A stretch of 64,000 nucleotides of DNA from Rhea pennata (Eukaryota; Chordata; Aves; Rheiformes; Rheidae): contig NC_084663.1 in NCBI RefSeq assembly GCF_028389875.1, positions 1,054,001 to 1,118,000 on the forward strand. Reading direction: 5' to 3'. Positions 17,069 through 27,989 of the stretch are shown in pieces. How positions within the stretch are numbered: position 1 is the first letter of the stretch; each line of letters starts with the position of its first letter. Both the position numbers and the translations under genes were made by a program. The notes beneath the pieces are model-generated. The model was not told the origin of the DNA. It was given only the letters and a program-made list of their open reading frames with translations, and did not search any database.

Positions 17069-20000
17069 TCAGTGCCAGGCGTGTCCGGCGGCGTGGAGCG
17101 GGGCGAGGGGCACCGGGGAGCTCGCGGGGGGCTGCAGCGCCGGCTCTTCGGGGCAACGTGGGGCTCCGGGCGGCGGGGACAGCCCCAGGGGGCCTGGCAG
17201 GGCGAAGCAGGGGGTGGCCAGGGGGTGCCGGGGCTGCCAGGGTGCCGGCGGGGGGCTGCCGCCGGGGGCCAGGCCTGCGGGGAGGCAGCGGGGGCTCAGG
17301 CCCGCGGGACCCCCCCCCCGCGATTCCCCCCGCGAGCTGCCGCGTCCCCTCCCGCCCCCGTTACCGCAGCAGGCGTCGTCCCAGGCGCAGAGGTGCAGCG
17401 GGGCCGGGGCGCCGGGGCCGGGGCCGCGCGGGGCGGCGGGCGAGCCGGCGGCGGAGGCCGGGAGATGCTGCGTGGGAGCAGACAGCGGGATGTCGCCGCG
17501 GGAGCCGCCGGCGCACGGGGCACCGGCCCCGCCGCGGCGGGGCCTGCTGAGCCCGGGGCGGCTCCGGAAACATCTCCCGGCTCGGCACAGGGCTGCTCCT
17601 GGGAGCGCTCGGGGCGGCTGAGCAAAGCGGGGAAACGGGAGCATCCCGGGAGGGCATCCCGGGAAAGCGTCCTGGGAGCACATCCTGGGAGAGCACCCCT
17701 GGACGGCATCCCAGGAGTGCATCCTGCCAGAGCATCCCGCGAGAGCGTCCCAAGGGAGCATCCCGGAGCGCATCCCGGCCGGCGGTGGGCAGCAGCGGAG
17801 CCCCGAGCGTGGCGGGGCGCCGGGCTCCGTCCTACCTGCGCGGAGCCGCAGGCCGTCGCGGGGGGCGGGTGGACGGCGGTGAAGGCGGGGGGGACGGCGG
17901 CCAAGGGCGGCAGCAGCCACTCGCACCAGGAGCCTGCGCGGGGAGAGGGGGGGGACAGTGCGCGGCGGCCCCGGACCGCGCCGGCTGCTCGCCCGGTGCT
18001 CAGCCCCCCGGGGAGCGGCGCTCCCGGGACCCGCTCCGGCTCCCCCCCCCCCCGCCCCGGGTGCCGTCCCCCATGGCGGGTCCCGCGGCGCCCGCCGGTC
18101 ACCTCCAGCCTCCAGCCTCTGCTTGGCCTCCCGGCGCCACTTCGCTCTCCTGTTGGAAAACCAGACCTAGGAGAGGAGGGAGGAGCAGGGCTGAGCCGGC
18201 AGCGGCTCTGCGCAGCCCGGCTCGCTCCCGTTTCCTGCTCGGCTGTGGAGGCGAGTTGGGAAACGCGTCCTCGAGGGATGCTGAAAGCCCTGTTCGGGGC
18301 GGTTCGGGGTGTTTAAGGCATCGCCCTCCCGGGTGCCGCGCCGCGCCCCACATCCCCATGGGACGAGCCCGCCTGTGCCCCACCTCGTCGCTCGGGGGGC
18401 TGCAAGGCCGTGGGCCGGGAGCGGGGCCGGGGCGGCCCCTTACCCTGATGGTAGCATCCGGCAGCTGGGTGGCGGCGGCCAGCCTCTCCCGGGTGACGGT
18501 GTCCGGGTACTGCCCTCTCCGAAACTCTGCACGGGGCCGTGCATCAGCGTGCGCCCGGCTCGCGGCTGCGTCCGGGAGCGCCTGCGGAGCGGCCGCCCCC
18601 TGCAAAGCCCCTGCGTCCCGGCCCTGCGGCTCGAGGACACGCCGGCCACCGCGCGAGACCATCACCTTTCTCCAGCGCTTCCGCCTGCTGGCTCGAGAAG
18701 ACGGTCCTGTTCCTGTGCCGCGCGCCCGGCGGGAGCTGCCGGCCGCACTCGGGGCCCCTCGCAGGGTGCTGGCTCCCCGGGGAAACGTCGGCACCGGGTC
18801 TGGCAGGTGAGCGGCAGCCTGTGGGCGCCGGGCCGGAGAGAGGGGAAACGGCAGGGGCTGGTGAGTCAGAGGGTGCCTGGGACTCTGCAGAGCTGCAGGC
18901 TGGGGGCAGCGGCGGGAGCTGGGCGGCCAGGACAGCCGGGACAGCCAGGACGGGGTTGCAGCTCCTCGGCCCCACGCGGGCATTTGTGGGTCGCTGCAGC
19001 AAGCGCAGAGGGGGGAGGAAGTGGGGAGCCACGTCCTCGCCTTGCTCTCTTGCAGCTGGGCTTTCACCTCTGCCCGAAGCACCTCTTTCCCAGCTGGGTG
19101 CCCAGGGGCACAGGACCACCCATCCAGGGCTTGGGCATGGGGGCTCGGGCTGCAGACCCCGGCAGGCAGGGCGCTGCCCCACTGCAGGGCGAAGCTGGCT
19201 GTAAGAGGGGCGTCAGCCCCGGGCAGTGCGAGGAGTGGGGCCTTTCTGGGGACATCTGGGAGAGGGGGCTGCCAGGGCGGTGCGGGGCGAGGAGGTCGGG
19301 GAGGGCCGAAGAGCCCTTTTGCTTTTGGAGGGGGACGGGGTTGGTGCAGGAGTGTGCAGAGGAGCCATGTGCGTGTGCAAGCATGCGTGGGTAGGCATAC
19401 ATGTGCATGTGGCTGTGTGTCCATGCCGGCACACATGCATGCATGCGCAGGTGTGCATGTGCACGCGGATGTGTGCAAGCAGGCACGCCTGTGCATGCAT
19501 GCAGGTGTGTGCATGCATGTGGGCGTAGTGTGTGCGTGTGCAGCCAGCGGCAACAGCTCTCCGCACCCTCCGAGCGAGCCTCTCCCACTGGGTGCACCCA
19601 CCAGCCCCCGCGCCCTGAGCCCTCACCCCCCAGCACGTCTCACCCGGCAGCAGCGGGTCCCTGGCAAAGCCCCGGTCAGCCGCGAGCTGCAGGTTGCTCT
19701 GCAGATTCCTCAGCACCCGGTTGATGGAGGAGACCTGGGCAGGGAGAGACGGGGCTGTGCCGCGAGCCAGGGCGAGGGCAGCGGGGCTGGCCGAAGCCCC
19801 CGCGCGCCAGGGTCGCTGCGGCACGGGGCAGCGGGGAGCCCGGGCCGAGCGCCGGTGGGCCCGGGGCAGGGAGGGGCCGCAGGCGATGCCCCAGCGCTCT
19901 GCCCCGAGACGCCCGCCTGCAGCCCGTGCCAGAGACACCGCGTGCTGCCGAGCACGTGCCAGGGACTCTCCAGCCAGGGACATGCCCATCTGCTCCTAAT

Positions 20001-21558
20001 GTTTGCTGATACAGGCAGCCCTTCAATTTTAACGGAATAACAACATTTGATGTGAGGTAATCTGCAAATCAGAGCTGGAGACAGTGAGATTTATAGCAGC
20101 GGGTCTGTGATCAGGAAACACGGCTCTCTGCTGCGACATTGCAGACTGCATTTTATTACCCTGCCTATCAGTGGCACTTGTAGCAGACTCATCACTGCAG
20201 TGTCCAAATGCCAGTGACACAGGCAGGCTTGCGTGGCAGTGGGCCATCAGGGCCCTCCTCTCTTCCAAGCAGGCTTCAGCTGAAGGCTATTTATTTCCCA
20301 TCCTCTCCTGCCCCGGGGAAAGAGCCCTCCTCCTACTGCCGGGAAGCTCCAGGGGCAGGGGCCTTCCTTTGGCTGCACCCTGGGCGCCTCGGGAGCTGCT
20401 CCCTACGCAAGAGCAGCTTCTCCTCTCCTGCCGCCGCTGCTGCTCTGCCGCGCGGGCGGCCGTGCGGAGCGGCGCATCTCCCCGGGCAAGGCCGGCTGCG
20501 CTGCGGCGGGGCGAGGTCTCTGGGGCTGGAGGGCTGCAGCGGGGGGCGGCCCAGAGGCAGTGGGCCCCTACCCCCCGGCTCAGCCTAGCGGCTGCCTCTC
20601 CCTCCACCATCTCTCCGGGCATGGAGCCCATCCCTGCGCATCCACCCCTGCCTGCCCCTGGGTGCGCTGCCCGGAAGGAACCACAGGAGCCCGCAGGATC
20701 CCGGCGATGGGGGTCCAGGGGCCGGTGGCCAGCGGCCCCCCCACCCCCCGCACGGCGCCTGGCCCCCGCGGCCCTCCCGGGCGGGCACTCACGCTGGGGG
20801 TCCTGTTGCTGGCACAGATGCCCTCGGCGTGCAGCTTCCTCCGGATCTCCCAGGCGAAGAGGGTCGGCTGCTCCAGCTTCAGCTGGGCGATCCTGGCCAC
20901 CACCGCGGGGGTGGCCATGCGGGGCTTGCTGCCCCCCATGGCCTTGGGCTCCACTGCTCCCGTGCGGTAGTAGCGGCCCAGGATCTTGCTGACGCAGCCG
21001 TTGGACACCTGCAGCACGGAGCGGCTGGGGCAGGAGCTCAGAGGCAGAAGGACGGGAGGAAAAGGAGACCCCCCCCCCCGCCCCGGGCGCACCTTGAGGC
21101 TCCGGGAGATGTCCGAGGTTCGGACACCGCACGACGCCAGCTCAATGATCCGCTTCCTCTTGCAGGCGGGGAGCGGGCGGCCGTTCACGAAGAGCCCCCC
21201 GAGCTGGTTCACGCCGCTGGGCCCTGGGGAGACGCCGGGCAGCGGTGGCACCGGGGCTGGCTGCGGAGGGACGCTGCCCCGCGCCGCGGGGAGCACCGGG
21301 GCACGGAGGCCGTGCAGGGTGCACGGCCGGGCGCTCGGGCAGCCCTGCCTCCGGCACGCCGAGCGGGGGCTTGGGGGCGGCTGGCGCGGTTAGGGGCAGG
21401 GAAGGGCCGGGCAGAGCTCTGCACCTGGCACCGCCGGGGCGGGGGGGGGACAGCCAGGGTCCTGCGGAGCCGCTGCCGTCGCTGCCGGCTGCGGCGGTGG
21501 GACCGTGCGCGCAGGACTGCGCTCCCCGCTGCCGGCGCCGCTCACCTCGGTGCTGCAT
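17069..21558 (-). CDS. PAX4: Paired box protein PAX4, complete CDS in ten coding exons
   Basis: Paired-homeodomain transcription factor; in other vertebrates a repressor needed for beta/delta-cell fate and expressed in retina. Minus-strand exons: 21546-21558, 21093-21223, 20793-21008, 19644-19734, 18666-18818, 18444-18526, 18103-18166, 17836-17933, 17365-17467 and 17069-17274. All have GT/AG borders, phases agree throughout, and the 1158 bases give 385 aa (human about 343-351). The start [20 protein letters not shown] parallels rodent PAX4. The paired domain is at about residues 5-133 ([51 protein letters not shown]). The homeodomain is at 184-243 ([20 protein letters not shown], then [13 protein letters not shown]) with the paired-class Ser50 (233) and Asn51 (234). 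The C-terminus is Pro/Ala-rich, has almost only G or C at third positions, and is not alignable by eye to mammals. Exon 5 uses the acceptor GCCCACAG at 18819, which keeps frame. ARF5 and SND1 as neighbours confirm orthology. Exons 8-10 are less certain than the domains. Confidence 0.93.
19364..19545. repeat. TGCATG/GTGTGC-rich alternating tract in PAX4 intron 4
   Basis: About 180 bp of purine/pyrimidine alternation rich in the palindrome TGCATGCA and in GTGTGTGC, lying between PAX4 exons 4 and 5. Such sequence can adopt Z-DNA. TGCATG is also the RBFOX binding motif, and because TGCATGCA is palindromic it reads the same in the PAX4 pre-mRNA. A functional role is only inferred. Confidence 0.7.
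19999..20290. other. AT-rich island in PAX4 intron 3
   Basis: Inside an otherwise very GC-rich gene this stretch of about 290 bp has TAAT, TTTATA and GCAAAT-type words and few CpGs. It is non-coding in both strands as far as I can see. The abrupt composition change makes it a candidate conserved regulatory element, but conservation was not tested. Confidence 0.35.
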
Positions 21559-24500
21559 GGCGGGGGCTTCGCGGGGCGGCTGCTCAGCGGCTGCCCCGAA
21601 AGCAGGCGGCAGCTTTCATGAGGCTGAAACAGCAGCCAGGGCTCGGCCGCTCCCCCGGGCACCCTCCTGCAAGGAGAAGGGGGAGCAAGGGCAGAAACAT
21701 CGGGAGCAGGGTGGAAACCTGACGGGTGTCTGACCGCTGCGAGGATCATGGCTCTCCAGGCGCAGGAGGTCGAAGGACCCCGAGCTTTAAGGGGATTAAA
21801 GGCCGCTGTGCTGCTCCTGCGCGCGCTCGCCCGGAGCCGCGGCAGGCTGGGGGTCTCCCGAGGCCTGGCCCATGGCCGGAGACGGGAGGGCGTCACGGGG
21901 GAGCGGGCGGGCAGGAGGCGCTTGGGCAGGACAGCCCTGAAGAGGGAGCTGGGAGCAGCAAGAAACTCAGGGATGCTCAAGGGACGGAGCTGTCAAGCGC
22001 GGCAGAAGAGGGACCCTGGCTCCTTCCTGCCGGGAAGCAGGGAGAGCCACCTGGCCACGGCCAAGGCTGCTCCCACCCCAGCTGCCCCTGCAAATCTGCT
22101 TCCCTTGACGGGGTGCAGCTCCGCAGAGCAAATGGCCTGCGTTTCATGCCCGCCACCTCAGCCCCCACCATACGTGCTGGCTTCTCATGTGGAGACTAAA
22201 ACTCTTCAGCCCCTAAAGAAGATGATGGGAAATATGTTGAAAGACCATAAAGTCGCAGTGGCCAGCAGAGAGGAGGGAAGGGTTGGTCTCAGTCTCCCCG
22301 AAAGACCTGACTGATGGTATGAAAGACGGGTAGTAACAAGCAGGTTAGAGGCCAGTGGAGGGTGGCAGTTCTCCAAGCTGCACAGAGCAAAGCTGCGGGG
22401 TGTGCTGGCACTGAATAAATGGGCACTAAACACCACCTGGTTTCCAAAAAGAACTGGACAAAGGCATAATTGCAAAACCCCGAAAGGCTATGAACTGGAT
22501 GGACGCCCCACCTGGCAGAGCGAGCCCCTGAGCTGCAGATTGCTGGGCTAAGGGATCTGGGGAAGTCAGGCTATGCTTGCCTTGACCTTAGACACTTCCC
22601 GAGGTTTGCGCATCCCACAGCCGCTGGCAGAGACATGACACTGGCTGTAGGGACACCGGGGCTGTGTCCTTATGAGTCTCCTGCCATCTCCCATGCTCCT
22701 GCAGCCTCCTGCTGCACCCTGTGATCCCTCCTGCCAGGAGGCACGAAGAAGGGACCAAAAGGCAGAGGTGCTCCCGGCATCTCCTCCGTCCAAGTCTGCT
22801 GGACCTACACCTCCACAGACCGGCTGGTATCAGCTCTCGGTTATACTGAATATCCCCTTACGTGCACGTGCTGCTGGGCCCTCCGGGTGAGCGCACTCAG
22901 GTGCTGACTTTCCCTCCCACTGCCCACACTGTTCTCCAGCTGCACTGGCTTCCTCTGCACTTCCCCAGCTTTCCCCCCTGTTGGTTTTAAACCCAGGCCC
23001 TGTCCTGATCTTTCCAACACGAGTGTGAATCAGGGCTTCCTTGACTTCCCCTGAATCTCTCCAGGTTTGCACCACTCCAAATGGGATCACAGCCTGCATT
23101 CACAACATCCGATTATCTTTGTGCTTGCATGAGAGCAGTTTCGCAGGCCTTGTGCAGCTACTCCTGATTTGCACCAGCCTAAGGAAGAGCAGGATCAGGA
23201 TCTCTACTTTTATGTGTACAAGCTGTCAGTGCTGATCCATGTATCATCCCCTTTAGCCCTTCTCTCCTGCCTGTCCCACAGCTCCCAGGCGCAGATATCT
23301 ATGTGTGAGCTCATTGCTTCCACACCAGGCTCCTCGCAGGCAGCTTCACTGTTTTGCAGCATATTTATTTCAGTAGCTTGGGTTGACTCCATGCTCCAAC
23401 TGCACTGCTATAAATCCCGAGCTGCTCCACTGCAGACATTGGCATGAGACTGGATTTATAGCCTGGAGCGTGTGACCCAGCAAAGGAAAGATTTGCAGGA
23501 AATAAACAGCTTAGAAGAAGCTTCTCATCCTTCAGTCAGAGACCCATCGCCATTCTACTGTCAGCTCTGACAACGCGGAAAATCAAGACTAAGTTTTGCC
23601 ACGCACAAGCACTTCCAGAGTCCTTTTCCAAGCCACTGAGCACTTGTTTGGCTTGCCACACTTTTTCTTTGCTCTAGATCCTGATCCATTTATGGCAAGC
23701 ACAGGGATGTAGATACCACAGTCTCTTGCCTCTGGCACAAGGCAAACCACTGTGGGACCACTGCCAGTGCTCCAACCCCCCTGGAGCAAATGCTGTCCCA
23801 CCTGCTTGCTACACAGCTTCACCCTGCCCATGGTGCCTCAGAGCTTTCCAGACACTCTCCATATGGGTCTGCAGGATCAGTGCTGCCTCCTCCCTCCCTG
23901 GAGATCTGCTGTGAGCCAGAAATGCAACAAAAGTGGGTCCTGCAGGTCAGCAGCTCTGCAGAAAGACACTTTGCAGAGTCGCTGTGGTGCCTCACGGATC
24001 CCCTAGAAGCAGAACGAGGAGTGAGAGCAGTGATTCCTTCTGGAGGAGGTTGCCCCCAGGAACCCAAGGCAGAAGAGGGGCACAAAGAGCCCTCCCTGAC
24101 TGGGGGTGATCTCTGAGGTTACTGGAGACACCAGAAGTTTTAGCACCATCTCATAGACTTCTACAGAAGTGGGTGGAAAGGTAGCACAGCTCTAATTTGA
24201 GGCACTGGCAAGATACGCCGCAGGGGACTGGGGCGGCTTTGCAGGTGAAAGCTCTTTTTTTCTGCTAACTGCAGCTCTCTGGGGAGACAGCACTGAGCAC
24301 ATCTTGCCATCTTGCTGGGCAGAAAAGATGGGATATTTCCATGAAGCACTCTGGTGCCAGCCCTTCGCTCAAGGAAAAACCCCGTTTGAACCCTTGCTGC
24401 CCGCGCACTGTGCTTTCTGCCCATGCAGAAATGAATGAGCAGCACGCTGAGCTTCAGAGGTGGTGCACAGCACCTGCGGCTGCTGCAGCTGCTGCCTTGA

Positions 24501-25360
24501 CAAAGCGCCAGCCAGCCCGGCTGCCAGGCCTGGTTCACCTCAAATCCTCCGTGCAATACCCCAGGAAACTCCCTGACCTCCCAAGTGCTGCGCTCTCCCT
24601 CCTAGGATCTCCTAATTTCAGTGTTCCTGTGGTACTACCATGCACAGCCTGGGAACGCTGATTGGAGACATTGACTAAGATTATGAAATTCAATAAAAGT
24701 AAAATAAATCCGTGTAACTCAACAACAGGAAATTATTCAATATATTTTCCACAGATGAAAAAAAGGAAACTTAGAGTGCACACAGTTTCCCCTCTCTTGT
24801 TGGAAGGTGATGGCTGCTCTGGTATAAAGCACCGGAGACTGTACAAACCAGCAAATCCAAGAAACAGAGAAGAAATATTATCCACCAGGACCTGTTTCCC
24901 TTTGGGGCCACCTTGGGCTCCACTGGCCACCCCTGGCATTACACCAGGCAAGGGCTCAGCCCAGCCTGTGCCAGGAGAGGACACAGGAACTTCTTTCCCC
25001 ACAAGAGAAGTGGATGTGCTGGGAAAGCCAAGCAGAGCTCAGGGAAGTGAACCTCATGGTGCTCTCCTGGCTCCTATTGAGGGCTCAGAGATGGCAGCAA
25101 AAAGGATGGGGAGTTTGGTCTTTGTGCAGCATACAGAGGAGAGGCAAGGGGTAAATGAGATAGGACTAGCATAGAGGAGATCAGAGCAGATCATTCCCGG
25201 AGGACATGCAAAACCTTCTCAGTGTTAAGGCATCTTTGCTGCTTAATTGCTAGCATGAATTGCTTCCTGTGGGTGCACAGGCAAGGCAGGAGAATCTGCC
25301 CGGGTCAGCAATAAGCAACCCCACATGCCGCAGAGCAGCCCTCCCAAGGCAGAGCTTGCC
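21559..25360. other. PAX4 upstream region, no gene recognised
   Basis: Sequence 5' of PAX4 (its promoter side) with moderate GC and no convincing exon. The PAX4 5' UTR and transcription start must lie in or near its left end but cannot be fixed; no clear TATA box at a usual distance is seen. Open frames on both strands lack recognisable domains or splice support. Confidence 0.5.
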
Positions 25361-25364
25361 CCAT

Positions 25365-25740
25365 GCTAAGCTGTGTGCGAGTGGATGAGTGCAGGTGCAA
25401 GTGCGTATCTGTGCATGAGTTGACACGTGTGTGTGCATTTCTCTCAGTATATGTGTGTGTGCATGTGTGCCTGTGCACGGATGTGCACACATCCGTGTGC
25501 GTGACTGTGTGTACACATGCCTGTGTGTGCATGTCTGTGTGCACGTCTCCTTGTGCACGCATGTGTGACTGCATATGCATGTGTGTGCACACCTGTATGT
25601 GTGCGTGTTGATGCACAGGAGTGTGGGTACCTCCTTGTGCGTGGATCTGTGTGCACGTGCCGGTGTGTGCATGTGCAGGCACCTCTCTGCATGCAGGTGC
25701 ATGCACACGCGTGGAGCCCTCCCCCGTGTGTGCGTGTGCC
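25365..25740. repeat. GTGTGCATG-rich alternating tract upstream of PAX4
   Basis: About 375 bp dominated by GTGTGC, GTGCATG and TGTGTGTGC words, similar in kind to the tracts at 14818-14895 and 19364-19545. Repetitive Cys/Val/His-rich translations are artefacts of this composition. Prone to Z-DNA. Confidence 0.75.
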
Positions 25741-25749
25741 CGTGCGGGG

Positions 25750-26400
25750 GCTCCCGGCACGCCATAGCGGGGACCGGGAGCTGATACCTGTGGAGCGATG
25801 CAGGGCGCTGCCGGGGCCGCCGCCCGGGGCCAGAGCCGAGCCGAGCCGGGCCGTCCTGGGTGCGAGCTCGGTGCCTGCTGTGCCGTGTGGGGCGGCTCGG
25901 GAGGGAGTGGGGCCGTGATGTCACGGGGCAGGAGGAAGAAGAGGCAGGGGAGGAGGGGGCCGGCCCGCCGGGGCTCGGCGCTGGCCCGCGCAGCCGCGCC
26001 CACGCCCACGCCCGACCCGGGGGCTCTGCCCGCCCGGAGCGCCGGGCTGCGGGCCGCGAGCGTGGGTGCGCGGCCGGGGCCGGGGCCGGGGCCGGAGCCG
26101 GGACCGGGAGCGCGGCCGGGCCGGGGCCGGGCCCGGGGCCGAGGCCGGGGCCGGGCGGCGGCGGCCGCCGGGATTTCAGCACTAGCGGCCGGTGGACAGC
26201 ACACGGCGCCGCCGCAGCCGCGGTACCCGCCGCCGCCGAGCATCCCGCGGCGTCGCCGAGCATCCCCGGCCCCTGCCGCGGCCCCGGCCGCGGCCCCGGC
26301 CCCGCGGCGGCCCGCAGCCCCTCGGCGGAGCCTCCCCGGGGCTCGGCGTGGAGCACGGCCCTGCGGCGCCGGTTGGGAGCCTGGGGGCTGCGCTCCCGTG
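25750..26400. promoter_or_regulatory. Orphan CpG island with GGGGCC repeats
   Basis: Dense CpG sequence not attached to a recognised gene. At 26070-26155 it contains short runs of GGGGCC/GGGGCCG units, and at 26268-26305 the complementary GGCCCCGGCC type, so the two parts can pair as an inverted repeat and the G-rich strand can form quadruplexes. Several GC boxes are present. It could be a promoter of an unannotated transcript or a distal PAX4 element. Confidence 0.5.
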
Positions 26401-26459
26401 CTTTCTGCAAAGCAAACAGGGACAGGCTGTGGTGCAGACACACCTGCCATATGGTGAAG

Positions 26460-26825
26460 TGCTTCTGATTCAATCATAAATCCAGGCCAGATTCTGTTTT
26501 ATTACATTCTTTTTCCTGCATTGAACAAATAGAAGGCAGGCCGGGGTGGATGGGCACTCTGGGGCTTGCCCCAGTGTGCAGCCCGAGGCCCGGCACAGAT
26601 GGCCCCCTCGCCCGGGACGCAGATAAAAACACGTTGTAAACCTTTCAAGTAAAATATTTGAAGAGCAAATATTAGCAAACGAGGAGCCCTGCGAAGCGGC
26701 CCTCTTCGCCCAGCCCCGGGAGTAATTGACCATTATTAGCACCCCGCTCCCGGCCCCCAGCACTCCGCACAGAACAGGCCGCCTTTGAAAAATACCATAT
26801 GCTCCGAATTACACATTAACCACAG
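26460..26825. promoter_or_regulatory. AT-rich core between two CpG islands, possible enhancer
   Basis: This stretch of about 365 bp is flanked on both sides by CpG islands but is itself rich in homeodomain-like words (CAATCATAAATC, GTAATTGACCATTATTAG, CCATATG, GAATTACACATTAACC). It has an exact 8-bp inverted repeat with a 5-base loop at 26653-26673 (AATATTTG / CAAATATT). No reading frame with domain similarity is seen. The arrangement resembles developmental enhancers, but function is inferred. Confidence 0.35.
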
Positions 26826-27580
26826 CCCTCCGGGGCTCGGGCCCGGGCCCAGCCCCCGGACAGCCGGGGCGCGCTCCCCCTCCCCGCCGGCCCCGACCAC
26901 CCCCCCAGCACCCCCGGGGCCGCCCTCGGGAGCTGGGGCCGGGCCGGGCCGGGCGGGGAGCACTGCAAGCCGGGGCCGGGCCCCCCGCTCCTCCGCGGCC
27001 GCCGGGGCGCCCCGCCGGGTCCGTGGGGCAGGGCGAGCCCCGTGCGTAACGCGGCGGCGGGGAGCGCAGGGCGCTGCGGGACGCGGGGGACGCGGCGGCG
27101 GCGGCGATGGCTCGGCTCCGCCGCCCCCCGCCGCCCCCCGCCGCCCCCGCCGCCCCCGCCGCCCCCCGCCGCTCCCCGCCGTCCCGGCCCGCACTCCCCG
27201 GGCCGCGGCCGCCCGCAGCCCCGCGCGGCGCAGGGCGCACGGCGCCGCCTCTCCAAGCGCCCTCGGCGGCCGCCGCCGCCCGCCGCCGCCCCGCGCTCCG
27301 CCGTCGGGGCCGGCCCAGCGCCGCGCCGCCCGCCGCCGCCCGCCGCCCGGGCCGCCCGGGCCGCCGCCGCCGCCGCCGGGGGCTCTCCAAGCCTCGCGCC
27401 CCGCCGGCGGCCCCGCGGCGCACGGGGAAGGGCGGCGGAGCAGGGCGGCACCGCCGGCCGCAGCCCTCGGGCCGGGCCGAGCCGGGCGGGCGGAGCGCCC
27501 GCGGCCGCGGGCGCCGGGGCAAAGGCGAACACGGGCCGGCGAGGCGAGGCGGGGAGGTGCCCCGGACCGGCCGTGCTCGG
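26826..27580. promoter_or_regulatory. Second orphan CpG island with CCGCCCCC-type repeats
   Basis: Extremely GC-rich, CpG-dense stretch with a short CCGCCCCCCGCCG-type tandem near 27115-27185 and many GGGCCGCCG words. All frames are open for long distances on both strands because stop codons are rare at this composition. I see no conserved protein or splice-bounded exon. Confidence 0.5.
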
Positions 27581-27989
27581 CGCTTTTCCTGCTCGCTTGC
27601 ACCTTCCTCCCTTGCACCTCCCTCCTCATCCCAGGGAAGCGCTTTTTGCCTTCCTCGGGGGGATCTAGAGTGCAGGCAGCTCCAGCGTGGAGCACACGGG
27701 ATGGGGCAGGAGCCAGGGGATGCACAGATGCAAGGTGCATCCCCAATCCTGAACCAGCAGGCTGGCAAGCTCCCTGCCCTGAGCCCCCTACCACCCCCAG
27801 GGTGGTGTTCAGAGTCGGTCTGCTCCTCCCTTGCACTGCCCCCGGCCTGAGCAAACACCTCCTCAGCTATGGCCCAGCGGTGCGCGGGGGCCCTGGATCA
27901 CACCCTCTGTGTCCTGCGTGCCGGGACACCATGGGCCTTTACTCCCCAAGCTGTGACCTGAGCTCAGGAAGTGCCACATTAATATTCCT

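Noticed and set aside
18780-18800. Alternative PAX4 exon 5 acceptor CTCACCTGCCAG near 18796
   Set aside because: Joining exon 4 there shifts the reading frame out of the homeodomain. The upstream acceptor GCCCACAG at 18819 keeps frame and has a better pyrimidine tract.
17069-21558. A PAX6 or PAX10 (Pax6.2) identity for the paired-box gene
   Set aside because: PAX10 lacks a paired domain, PAX6 would be nearly identical to its orthologs, and the residues ([21 protein letters not shown]) and ARF5/SND1 neighbours are those of PAX4.
17069-21558. Processed pseudogene of a PAX gene
   Set aside because: Introns with matching phases are present, no frame damage is seen, and it lies at the ancestral syntenic site.
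25250-27854. Long GC-rich frames as a novel gene between PAX4 and SND1
   Set aside because: Frames overlap in several phases on both strands, are Pro/Ala/Arg-rich and lack recognisable domains or splice-bounded structure. Kept only as CpG-island annotation.
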